Source of the DNA: a virus
Direction: 5' to 3' (one strand)
Length of the DNA: 26,036 nt
Virus record (IMG/VR): IMGVR_UViG_3300042881_001351
Span: 1 to 26,036 of that record
A program made the position numbers and the translations under genes. The notes beneath the pieces were generated by a model. It did no database searches. It had not been told where the DNA came from and saw only the letters and a list, made by a program, of their open reading frames with translations. Below are positions 20,313-26,036 of the stretch, piece by piece (within the stretch, counting starts at the first letter, position 1; every line of letters starts with the position of its first letter).

Positions 20313-20391
20313 GTTAGTGAGCGCTCACTAACCAGGATGCAGTTAGTGAGTACTCACTAACCTAGCAGCTTGTAAGTGAGCGCTCACTAAC
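20313..20391. promoter_or_regulatory. Array of three 20-bp palindromic operators
   Basis: GTTAGTGAGCGCTCACTAAC (20313-20332), GTTAGTGAGTACTCACTAAC (20342-20361) and GTAAGTGAGCGCTCACTAAC (20372-20391) occur at 29- and 30-base spacing with 9-10-base linkers. The first two are perfect palindromes; the third has one mismatch. The central two or four bases vary while the arms are kept. This is typical of tandem operators for a dimeric repressor, positioned ~95 bp upstream of terS. No cognate repressor gene is in the window. Confidence 0.75.
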
Positions 20392-20472
20392 CTGGGGGGT
20401 GGGGGGCCGGTGGCCGACCGGTCGCGTCCACGGAGGTTCCACAAACAATTTTTTATTTTTTTAAAAATCCGC

Positions 20473-20478
20473 TACTAT
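20473..20478 (+). promoter_or_regulatory. -10-like box immediately before terS
   Basis: TACTAT ends six bases before the terS ATG, where no usable Shine-Dalgarno exists (AAGG is only one base from the ATG). Transcription would begin at the A of the start codon, giving a leaderless mRNA. The -35 region (TTTTTA) is poor but lies in A/T tracts that could act as an UP-like element. Confidence 0.4.
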
Positions 20479-20484
20479 TAAGGC

Positions 20485-20934
20485 ATGTTCAAATCTATCC
20501 CGTTCACCCCGCGCAAGGTCGAGGCGACAGAGGCACGTCTGCAGGCGATCTATGACGCAGCGGCTCTAGGCTTGAAGGGTGACTCGCTCGCCTTGGCGGC
20601 GGGCATGCTGCCCACCGAGTTCAGGCAGCTGTGCGAGCTTGACCCAGCAGCCGACATGGCCGTGCTTAAAGGACGCGCTGACTCCGAGATCGAGGCCAGC
20701 GCGCACCTGCGGGAGGCCGCCCGTGCTGGCGACAGTAAGGCAGCGCTGGCTATCCTGCAGCACGTCCACGGCTGGACAGCGCGTCAGGAGATCAGTGTCG
20801 ACATCACCAACAAGATCAGCATCACGCAGGCGCTGCAGCAGGCACAAGAGCGCGTCATCGACGGTCTGATTACGGAACAACAACCCCAACGACTACCTAC
20901 TAAAGTGACGAATGGCGCAACAGCCGATCTATGA
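20485..20934 (+). CDS. terS: Terminase small subunit
   Basis: A 149-residue, mostly helical protein. Residues ~15-50 (ATEARLQAIYDAAALGLKGD, then LALAAGMLPTEFRQLC) form the helix-turn-helix-like DNA-recognition domain usual in TerS, followed by a central oligomerisation helix (ADSEIEASAHLREAARAGDS) and HVHGWTARQEISVDITN before the C-terminal tail that contacts the large subunit. It would recognise the packaging site and form a ring on DNA. It overlaps terL by 23 bases. The start has no ribosome-binding site (see the -10-like box). The assignment rests on fold pattern and place before terL. Confidence 0.88.
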   Translation: MFKSIPFTPRKVEATEARLQAIYDAAALGLKGDSLALAAGMLPTEFRQLCELDPAADMAVLKGRADSEIEASAHLREAARAGDSKAALAILQHVHGWTARQEISVDITNKISITQALQQAQERVIDGLITEQQPQRLPTKVTNGATADL

Positions 20935-22450
20935 CGCCGAGGGCGAGCAGCTCCTAATGACCCGGCTGTGGTCACCCACAGTCGCGGACGACCCCGAGGC
21001 GTTCGTGTTGTTTGCGTTCCCGTGGGGGCAACCCAACACACCGCTGGCCAAGTTCAAAGGCCCGCGCACCTGGCAGCGCAAGATACTGCGCAGGATCGGC
21101 AACCACATCAAGAACAACCGGGGTCAGATCGACATGGACGCGCTGAGAACAGCCGTTGCGTCTGGCCGGGGTATTGGTAAGTCCGCGCTGGTCGCCTGGC
21201 TCATCCTGTGGATGTTGTCTACCCGCATCGGGTCTAGTGTGATCGTCAGCGCCAACTCGGAAGCGCAGCTCCGGTCGGTCACATGGGGTGAGCTGACCAA
21301 GTGGCAGGCGATGGTGATTAACAGCCACTGGTGGGAGATCAGCGCAACCAAGCTAGTTCCCGCCAAGTGGATCACGGAGTTGGTCGAGCGCGACTTGAAG
21401 AAGGGTACGCGCTACTGGGCAGCGGAAGGTAAGCTCTGGTCGGAGGAGAATCCGGACAGCTACGCCGGTGTCCACAACCACGACGGCATGATGCTGATCT
21501 TTGATGAGGCGTCAGGTATTCCGGACGCCATCTGGTCGGTCGGTGCGGGCTTCTTTACGGAACCCGTCTTAGACCGGTATTGGTTTGCGTTCTCTAACCC
21601 CCGACGCAACTCAGGCTACTTCTATGAGTGCTTCAACGCCAAGCGGGCGTTCTGGCACACGGAGAACATCGACTCGCGAACGGTCGAGGACACGGACAAG
21701 CAAATCTATGAGCAGATCATTGCGGAATATGGCGAGGATTCGCCACAGGCTCGGGTTGAGGTCTACGGAGAGTTTCCATCAGCTGGCGAAGATCAGTTTA
21801 TTGGTGCGAGTACTGTCGACGACGCCGCCAATCGGCCAAAATACAAGGATGAGACGGCGCCAATTGTTGTCGGCGTTGACCCAGCTAGAGGCGGCGCGGA
21901 CGCAACCGTCATCGTCGTGCGACAAGGACGGGATCTAATTGCAATCAAGCGGTACCACGGTGAGGACACCATGACGACCGTAGGCCGGGTGATCGACGCG
22001 ATTGAGGAGTACCGGCCAGCACTGACCGTGATCGACGAGGGCGGGCTGGGCTACGGGATACTTGACAGATTAAAAGAACAGCGATACAAGGTGCGGGGAG
22101 TGAACTTCGGTTGGAAGTCGTCCAAACCGGTCATGTACGGCAACAAGCGGGCAGAGATTTGGGGTGCGATGAAGGACTGGTTGAAGACCGCCAGCATCCC
22201 GAACGATCGGCAGCTGAAGGCCGACCTGACTGGCCCCATGAAGAAGCCCGACTCGTCGGGTACGATCTACTTGGAAGGCAAGAAAGAGATGAAGTCGCGC
22301 GGTCTGGCGTCACCAGACGCAGCCGACGCTCTAGCGGTGACGTTCGCGTTCCCGATGGCGAGCCGAGAATCGAGTTTTGAGCGTGCAGCCCGTCGCAGCG
22401 ACGGCTACACGCAGCGGCCAGTCGCTGCAACAGGATGGATGGGGGCGTGA
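20912..22450 (+). CDS. terL: Terminase large subunit (ATPase and nuclease)
   Basis: A 512-residue packaging motor. The ATPase has the Walker A variant SGRGIGKS (84-91), Walker B MLIFDEA (194-200; D198, E199) and the coupling motif FSNP (227-230). The C-terminal RNase H-like nuclease has VGVDPARGG (D323), VIDEGG (D375) and SPDAADAL (D469, D472) as metal ligands. It would pump DNA through the portal and cut at headful or cos sites. It overlaps the terS end. Its stop TGA shares one base with the ATG of the next gene. Length and motif spacing are those of a complete terminase. Confidence 0.97.
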   Translation: MAQQPIYDAEGEQLLMTRLWSPTVADDPEAFVLFAFPWGQPNTPLAKFKGPRTWQRKILRRIGNHIKNNRGQIDMDALRTAVASGRGIGKSALVAWLILWMLSTRIGSSVIVSANSEAQLRSVTWGELTKWQAMVINSHWWEISATKLVPAKWITELVERDLKKGTRYWAAEGKLWSEENPDSYAGVHNHDGMMLIFDEASGIPDAIWSVGAGFFTEPVLDRYWFAFSNPRRNSGYFYECFNAKRAFWHTENIDSRTVEDTDKQIYEQIIAEYGEDSPQARVEVYGEFPSAGEDQFIGASTVDDAANRPKYKDETAPIVVGVDPARGGADATVIVVRQGRDLIAIKRYHGEDTMTTVGRVIDAIEEYRPALTVIDEGGLGYGILDRLKEQRYKVRGVNFGWKSSKPVMYGNKRAEIWGAMKDWLKTASIPNDRQLKADLTGPMKKPDSSGTIYLEGKKEMKSRGLASPDAADALAVTFAFPMASRESSFERAARRSDGYTQRPVAATGWMGA

Positions 22451-22707
22451 TGGCTAAGAAAGGTGTGTCATTAAGTGTCGGACGGGGTGAGAAGCTGCCC
22501 GTATCCAAGGGCGCGGGGCTGACTGCCAAGGGTCGCGAGAAGTATAATCGCGAGACAGGCAGCAACTTGAAGGCGCCGGCACCGCACCCGAAGACGAAGG
22601 CGGACGAAGGACGTAAAAAATCCTTTTGCGCCCGTATGGGTGCCGTTGCGGCAAGCGCCAAAGATGGTGAACGCGCCAAAGCGGCGCTCAAACGATGGAA
22701 GTGCTAA
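22450..22707 (+). CDS. Small basic phage protein (DUF6321-like)
   Basis: An 85-residue Lys/Arg-rich protein: MAKKGVSLSVGRGEKLPVSK, then GLTAKGREKYNRETGSNLKA, RKKSFCARMGAV, ending KAALKRWKC. The G-L-T-A-K-G-R-x-K-Y-N-R-x-T-G-S-N-L-K-A-P core and the later K-S-F-C-A-R-M are shared by a widespread phage family (I recall it as DUF6321). It starts at ATG 22450 on the terL stop (TGATG). Such proteins sit between terminase and portal and may be small DNA-binding or packaging factors. Not proven. Confidence 0.85.
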   Translation: MAKKGVSLSVGRGEKLPVSKGAGLTAKGREKYNRETGSNLKAPAPHPKTKADEGRKKSFCARMGAVAASAKDGERAKAALKRWKC

Positions 22708-22710
22708 AAA

Positions 22711-22875
22711 ATGGCGACTAAACCAGGACTGTACGCAAACATTCACGCAAAACGTGAGCGCATTAAGGCCGGCAGCGGCGAGAAGATGAGGAAACCCGGC
22801 ACTGCCGGCGCGCCGACGTCCAAAGACTTTAAAGAGTCGGCCAAAACAGCCAAGCCAGCTAAAAAAGGGAAGTGA
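22711..22875 (+). CDS. Small Lys-rich phage protein (54 aa)
   Basis: MATKPGLYANIHAKRERIKA, then GSGEKMRKPGTAGAPTSKDF, ending AKPAKKGK. A strongly basic, probably unfolded or DNA-bound protein. The K-P-G-L-Y-A-N-I-x-A-K-R-x-R-I-x-A-G-S-G-E-K-M-R-K-P-G pattern is common between terminase and portal genes of phages. It begins three bases after the preceding stop, with no strong ribosome-binding site, so coupling is likely. It may coat or condense DNA or assist packaging; that is inference. Confidence 0.85.
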   Translation: MATKPGLYANIHAKRERIKAGSGEKMRKPGTAGAPTSKDFKESAKTAKPAKKGK

Positions 22876-22876
22876 C

Positions 22877-23023
22877 ATGCCACTAAAAAAGTCAGCTTCT
22901 GCAAAAGCGTTTAAAGAAAACATACGCGCCGAGGTAAAATCGGGCAAACCGGTCAAACAGGCCGTGGCGATTGCGTATGCAACCAAGCGCGCAGCGTCAA
23001 AACCCGCGAAAAAGATGAAATAA
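22877..23023 (+). CDS. Small basic phage protein (48 aa)
   Basis: MPLKKSASAKAFKENIRAEV, then KSGKPVKQAVAIAYATKRAA, ending SKPAKKMK. Two basic helices; the F-K-x-N-I-R-x-E-x-x-x-G-K-P-x-K-Q-A-V-A-I-A-Y core is a very common small phage motif. It follows the previous gene by one base, and GGGAAG stands before its ATG. It ends directly at the portal ATG. Third member of a row of three basic small proteins, suggesting a common DNA- or packaging-related role. Confidence 0.85.
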   Translation: MPLKKSASAKAFKENIRAEVKSGKPVKQAVAIAYATKRAASKPAKKMK

Positions 23024-25312
23024 ATGGACTATACCGGCATAAATAAGGCAGCAAAAGTCGCCGATATTGGCGGTAATCCACCGCCCGACGACATCAAGAA
23101 AGACACGCAAGACGTCCTCGCGACCATGCGAAAACGGCTGACTATGGCCATTTCTGCGCTGTCTGAGAGCCGGGAAGACGAACTGGACGACCTGCGTTTT
23201 TATGCCGGATCGCCCGATAATCACTGGCAGTGGCCAGCGGATGTGTTGGCAACCCGTGGTGCGGTGCAAGGTCAGACGATCAATGCACGCCCGACGCTGA
23301 CAATTAACAAGCTGCCGCAACACGTAAGACAGGTCACCAATGACCAAAGACAAAACCGTCCGAGCGGCAAAGTTATACCCGCTGACGACAACGCCGACCC
23401 AGAAGTCGCCGAAATCTACAACGGCATGGTCAGGCACATCGAGTACATCTCGGATGCCGACGTTGCCTACGACACCGCCTGCGAGAACCAGGTCAGCTAC
23501 GGCGAAGGTTACATCCGAATCCTGACCGAGTACTGCGACGACGACACGTTCGATCAGGACATCAAGATCGCGCGCATCCGCAACAGCTTCTCTGTTTACA
23601 TGGATCCGACGATCCAAGACCCGTGCGGGTCTGACGCCAAGTGGTGCTTTGTGACCGAAGACCTGCAGCGTGCGGACTACGAGCGCATGTTCCCTAATGC
23701 CAGCCCGATCTCGACATTGCAGTCGCAAGGCGTGGGCGACCAGTCGATCTCGGTCTGGATCAATCAGGATACCGTCCGTATCGCCGAGTACTATTACATC
23801 GAGTACGAGAAGGCGACGCTCCATCTCTACCCCGGCAACATCACGGCTTTCGAGGGATCACCCGAGGCTAAACAGATGAAGCAGATGGGCATTAAGCCCA
23901 TCCGCACCCGTCAAGTGGACGCCAAGCGGGTCAAGTGGTGCAAGACCAACGGCTACGAGATGCTGGAAGAGAACGACTGGGCAGGCAAGTACATCCCGAT
24001 CGTGCGCGTTGTAGGTAACGAGTTTGAGGTTGACGGTAAGCTGTACGTCTCAGGTCTGGTGCGTAATGCCAAGGACGCGCAGCGCATGTACAACTACTGG
24101 ACGAGCCAAGAAGCCGAGATGCTGGCTCTGGCACCCAAAGCGCCGTTCATTGGCTACGGTGGCCAGTTTGAAGGCTACGAGATGCAGTGGAAGACGGCCA
24201 ACACGCAGAACTGGCCGTACTTGGAGGTCAATCCGGACGTGACTGACGGCTCGGGTGCTGTACTGCCGCTGCCACAACGCGCCGCGCCGCCGCTGCCGCA
24301 GACCGGTCTGATTCAGGCCAAGATGGGTGCCTCGGACGACATCAAGTCGACCACGGGGCAGTACGACACCAGCTTGGGAGCGACATCCAATGAGCGTTCG
24401 GGCAAGGCAATTATGGCGCGCGAGCGTCAGTCTGACACTGGCACTTATCATTACGTGGACAATCTGGCACGCGCTGTTCGGCACGTAACGCGCCAGCTGG
24501 TCGACCTGATTCCGAAGATTTACGATACCCAGCGCGTGGCTCGCGTGATTGGTCTGGATGGTGAGACTGACATGGCCAAGCTCGACCCGACACAGCAAGA
24601 GCCTGTGCGCGAAATCCGCGACCAGAACAACATCGTCATCGACAAGATTTACAATCCTAACGTCGGTAAGTACGACGTGGTGGTGACCACCGGCCCGTCC
24701 TACATGACCAAGCGTCAGGAGGCACTGGACGCGATGGGCATGATTCTGCAATCCAACCCGCAGCTCTGGCAAGTGGCTGGCGACCTGTTCATCAAGAACA
24801 TGGACTGGCCAGGCGCCCAAGAGATGGCGGCACGCTTTGCCAAGATCATCGATCCGAAGATCATGGCCGACAGCGACGAGTCGCCCGAGATGCAGATGGC
24901 CAAGCAGCAGATGGAGGCCATGTCGCAGGAGATGGATCAGCTGCACCAGATGCTGCAAAGCGTCAATCAGTCGGTCGAAGTCCAAGACATGGAGCGCAAG
25001 AACTTCGAAGCCGAGATCAAGGCGTACCAAGCCGAGACTCAACGCCTCTCGCTCATCGGGGCTGCTATGTCGCCCGACCAAGTGCAAGACGTTGTCATGC
25101 AGACGCTGCGCGACGTCATGTCGACCGGCGACTTGGCCATGAGCGAGGGTGGGCTGGAGCTGCCGGGCGAAATGCCCATGATGGGGGAAGAAATGGGCAT
25201 GATGCCCCAAGAAATGCAGCAAATGCCCCAAGAAATGGGTATGATTCCGCCAAGTGGCGCTGAAATGCCGCCGGAAATGATGAATATGCCGCCCGAGGAG
25301 CCGATGGCATGA
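23024..25312 (+). CDS. Portal protein, P22-type
   Basis: A 762-residue portal of the P22 family. Typical parts: RETLDDLRFYAGSPDNHWQW-like region (ELDDLRFYAGSPDN, ~52-65), PTLTINKLPQHVRQVTNDQR (~89-108), a core with YGEGYIRILTEY and FSVYMDPTIQDPCGSDAKWC, and LGATSNERSGKAIMAR (clip/crown). Residues ~600-690 form long helices (crown/barrel), and the last ~45 residues are a Met/Pro/Glu-rich tail (GMMPQEMQQMPQEMG). It forms the twelve-fold ring for DNA entry and exit. It begins on the previous gene's stop and overlaps the next by ATGA. Confidence 0.95.
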   Translation: MDYTGINKAAKVADIGGNPPPDDIKKDTQDVLATMRKRLTMAISALSESREDELDDLRFYAGSPDNHWQWPADVLATRGAVQGQTINARPTLTINKLPQHVRQVTNDQRQNRPSGKVIPADDNADPEVAEIYNGMVRHIEYISDADVAYDTACENQVSYGEGYIRILTEYCDDDTFDQDIKIARIRNSFSVYMDPTIQDPCGSDAKWCFVTEDLQRADYERMFPNASPISTLQSQGVGDQSISVWINQDTVRIAEYYYIEYEKATLHLYPGNITAFEGSPEAKQMKQMGIKPIRTRQVDAKRVKWCKTNGYEMLEENDWAGKYIPIVRVVGNEFEVDGKLYVSGLVRNAKDAQRMYNYWTSQEAEMLALAPKAPFIGYGGQFEGYEMQWKTANTQNWPYLEVNPDVTDGSGAVLPLPQRAAPPLPQTGLIQAKMGASDDIKSTTGQYDTSLGATSNERSGKAIMARERQSDTGTYHYVDNLARAVRHVTRQLVDLIPKIYDTQRVARVIGLDGETDMAKLDPTQQEPVREIRDQNNIVIDKIYNPNVGKYDVVVTTGPSYMTKRQEALDAMGMILQSNPQLWQVAGDLFIKNMDWPGAQEMAARFAKIIDPKIMADSDESPEMQMAKQQMEAMSQEMDQLHQMLQSVNQSVEVQDMERKNFEAEIKAYQAETQRLSLIGAAMSPDQVQDVVMQTLRDVMSTGDLAMSEGGLELPGEMPMMGEEMGMMPQEMQQMPQEMGMIPPSGAEMPPEMMNMPPEEPMA

Positions 25313-25671
25313 GCTGCGCAAACTTTGTAGGGATACTGTTTTTGGGCCGAGATGTGGCCCATTCAGTGCATCTGAACACCCGCAGCTATGCCAAACACAA
25401 GGCGTTGCAGAAGTTTTACAACGGCGTGGTGGATTTGGCGGACAAGTTTGCGGAAGCCTACCAAGGCCGGCACGGTCTGATTGGCGCGATTTCGCTGCAG
25501 TCGACCAAGAAGCCAGGCAACATTTTGGAGTTTCTGCAGGCGCAGGTCGAAGAGATTGAAGCAATGCGGTACAAGGTAGTGGACAAGGCAGACAGCCCAC
25601 TACAGAACATTATTGATGAGATCGTGGGGTTGTACCTCTCGACGATTTACAAACTGAAGTTTCTCGCTTGA
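25309..25671 (+). CDS. DUF5856-like helical phage protein
   Basis: A 120-residue helical protein: FLGRDVAHSVHLNTRSYAKH, then KALQKFYNGVVDLADKFAEA, YQGRHGLIG, ending IVGLYLSTIYKLKFLA. The R-D-V-A-H-x-x-H-L-x-T-x-S-Y-A-x-H-K-A-L-x-x-F-Y pattern is that of a phage family I recall as DUF5856, whose helical bundle with conserved His/Asp/Glu recalls ferritin/Dps-like proteins; metal binding is possible. It is coupled to the portal by ATGA (25309-25312). Its place in the head module suggests a virion or DNA-protective protein. Function is not known. Confidence 0.85.
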   Translation: MSCANFVGILFLGRDVAHSVHLNTRSYAKHKALQKFYNGVVDLADKFAEAYQGRHGLIGAISLQSTKKPGNILEFLQAQVEEIEAMRYKVVDKADSPLQNIIDEIVGLYLSTIYKLKFLA

Positions 25672-25679
25672 GGTAGATC

Positions 25680-25946
25680 ATGGCAAATTACACCGCAATT
25701 TCCGCAACCGCCAACATTAAGCCAATGGCGGGTAAGCTCAAAGGCATTTTTGTTAGCTCGGCGTCTAGCACACCGACTATCACTGTTTACGACTCCGCAG
25801 CCGCTACAACGACCAGCGTGATCTTGGCGACTTTTACGCCTGCCGCTGCCACGTCGTATCTGCTGCCGCTTGACGGCGCGTATGCTAAAAATGGCATTTA
25901 TGTAGTCATTGGTGGTACAGTTTCTGCAACCGTACTCTACGAATAA
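25680..25946 (+). CDS. Small head decoration-like protein
   Basis: An 88-residue beta-rich protein: MANYTAISATANIKPMAGKL, then KGIFVSSASSTPTITVYDSA, LATFTPAAATSYLLPL, IYVVIGGTVSATVLYE. The K-G-I-F-V-S-S-A-S-S-T-P-T-I-T-V-Y-D-S-A pattern is shared by small phage proteins in head modules, possibly decoration or minor capsid proteins. GAGGTAGATC precedes the ATG. It sits between the DUF5856-like gene and the probable scaffold gene. The structural role is inferred. Confidence 0.83.
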   Translation: MANYTAISATANIKPMAGKLKGIFVSSASSTPTITVYDSAAATTTSVILATFTPAAATSYLLPLDGAYAKNGIYVVIGGTVSATVLYE

Positions 25947-25955
25947 TTTTTGCAT

Positions 25956-25995
25956 TACCGTACTGACGCGGTACGTCAGGGATTCTTTAGGAATC
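25956..25995 (+). promoter_or_regulatory. Hairpins before the probable scaffold gene
   Basis: CTGACG (25963-25968) pairs with CGTCAG (25974-25979) around a CGGTA loop. That loop can instead pair with TACCG (25956-25960). GATTC (25981-25985) pairs with GAATC (25991-25995) and includes part of the AGGA ribosome-binding site of the gene starting at 26000. It may tune expression of scaffold and coat. Confidence 0.4.
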
Positions 25996-25999
25996 GACA

Positions 26000-26036
26000 A
26001 TGTCTGATGAAGTACAAAACGAGTTAGCGGAAGTAC
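26000..26036 (+). CDS. Start of probable scaffolding protein (cut by window edge)
   Basis: Only 12 codons are visible: MSDEVQNELAEV. An AGGA site lies seven bases before the ATG. An acidic, helical start in the position after the portal and before the coat gene is usual for a scaffolding protein. Too little is visible to confirm it. Confidence 0.45.
   Translation, partial: MSDEVQNELAEV

Larger units (their letters stand above)
19802..20484. other. 683-bp intergenic control and origin candidate region
   Basis: This divergent gap separates leftward operon II from the terminase genes. I find no convincing gene in it. It holds a strong leftward promoter, three phased AATCTTTT repeats, an AT-rich stretch (20025-20090), two 13-bp copies of TTGTTGGCGGTTT (19944-19956 and 20268-20280), TTGCCTACA repeats, a DnaA box, an 18-bp palindrome, three 20-bp palindromes and a G-rich run next to a CCGGT/ACCGG hairpin. 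The mix fits a replication origin and/or lysis-lysogeny type control region. It could also hold the pac or cos site, as it abuts terS. Confidence 0.7.

Noticed and set aside
20313-20391. CRISPR array
   Set aside because: The repeats are palindromic and only 20 bp, the linkers are 9-10 bases, and no cas gene is present. Operators fit better.
24050-25600. 516-codon leftward open frame opposite the portal gene
   Set aside because: It lies wholly antisense to a clear portal gene, is rich in His/Leu as expected from the complementary strand, and has no ribosome-binding site or family motif.
1-26036. Integrase, CI-like repressor, RNA polymerase or toxin-antitoxin genes
   Set aside because: None was found in the frames read. 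The DNA polymerase residue and operators hint at a temperate or regulated lifestyle, but no gene here proves it.

Overview
The window is part of the genome of a tailed bacteriophage with podovirus-like (P22-type portal) architecture. The evidence is a terminase small/large pair, a P22-type portal, head-binding-type tail fibres, a lysis cassette with holin, embedded Rz/Rz1 spanins and a GH108 endolysin, and a phage replication block (Cas4/AddB-like nuclease, family A DNA polymerase, primase-helicase). The spanin pair means a Gram-negative host. The overall gene content resembles phages of freshwater Beta/Gammaproteobacteria, but that host assignment is inference. I see no integrase, CI-like repressor, RNA polymerase, tRNA or CRISPR array. 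Major coat, tail-tube and most ejection proteins are absent and presumably lie outside both ends.

Layout. (1) 1-4406, rightward: end of a large virion protein, then four tail-fibre genes with two small tail-assembly-chaperone-like genes. (2) 4410-6732, rightward lysis region: two small membrane-associated proteins, an overlapping TM protein, holin, Rz with Rz1 nested inside it, endolysin. (3) 10713 down to 6706, leftward: twelve tightly coupled small genes headed by a VRR-NUC nuclease and an SNF2-like helicase, most joined by ATGA stop/start overlaps. (4) A divergent promoter at about 10713-10803, where the two -35 boxes overlap. (5) 10803-17653, rightward replication operon: early protein, DUF2800 nuclease, probable ssDNA-binding partner, a 190-nt structured non-coding segment, DNA polymerase, primase-helicase. 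(6) 19801 down to 17731, leftward operon of seven or eight small genes including a GP88-family protein, read from a near-consensus sigma-70 promoter at 19866-19893 and ended by a terminator at 17664-17686. (7) 19802-20484, a 683-bp intergenic control/origin candidate: phased repeats, iteron-like repeats, a DnaA box, an 18-bp palindrome and three phased 20-bp palindromic operators. (8) 20485 to the end, rightward packaging/head module: terS, terL, three small basic proteins, portal, a DUF5856-like protein, a decoration-like protein and the first codons of a probable scaffold.

The most notable signals are regulatory and structural. They are the three-palindrome operator array with 29/30-bp spacing, the helically phased AATCTTTT repeats on the leftward promoter, the overlapping divergent promoters with predicted leaderless mRNA, and the folded element with a tRNA-minihelix-like arm upstream of the polymerase gene. 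Five small genes of 48-54 codons (7843, 18519, 19637, 22711, 22877) were found by direct reading of stop/start coupling and ribosome-binding sites. Family names come from recalled motifs; no database search was run.
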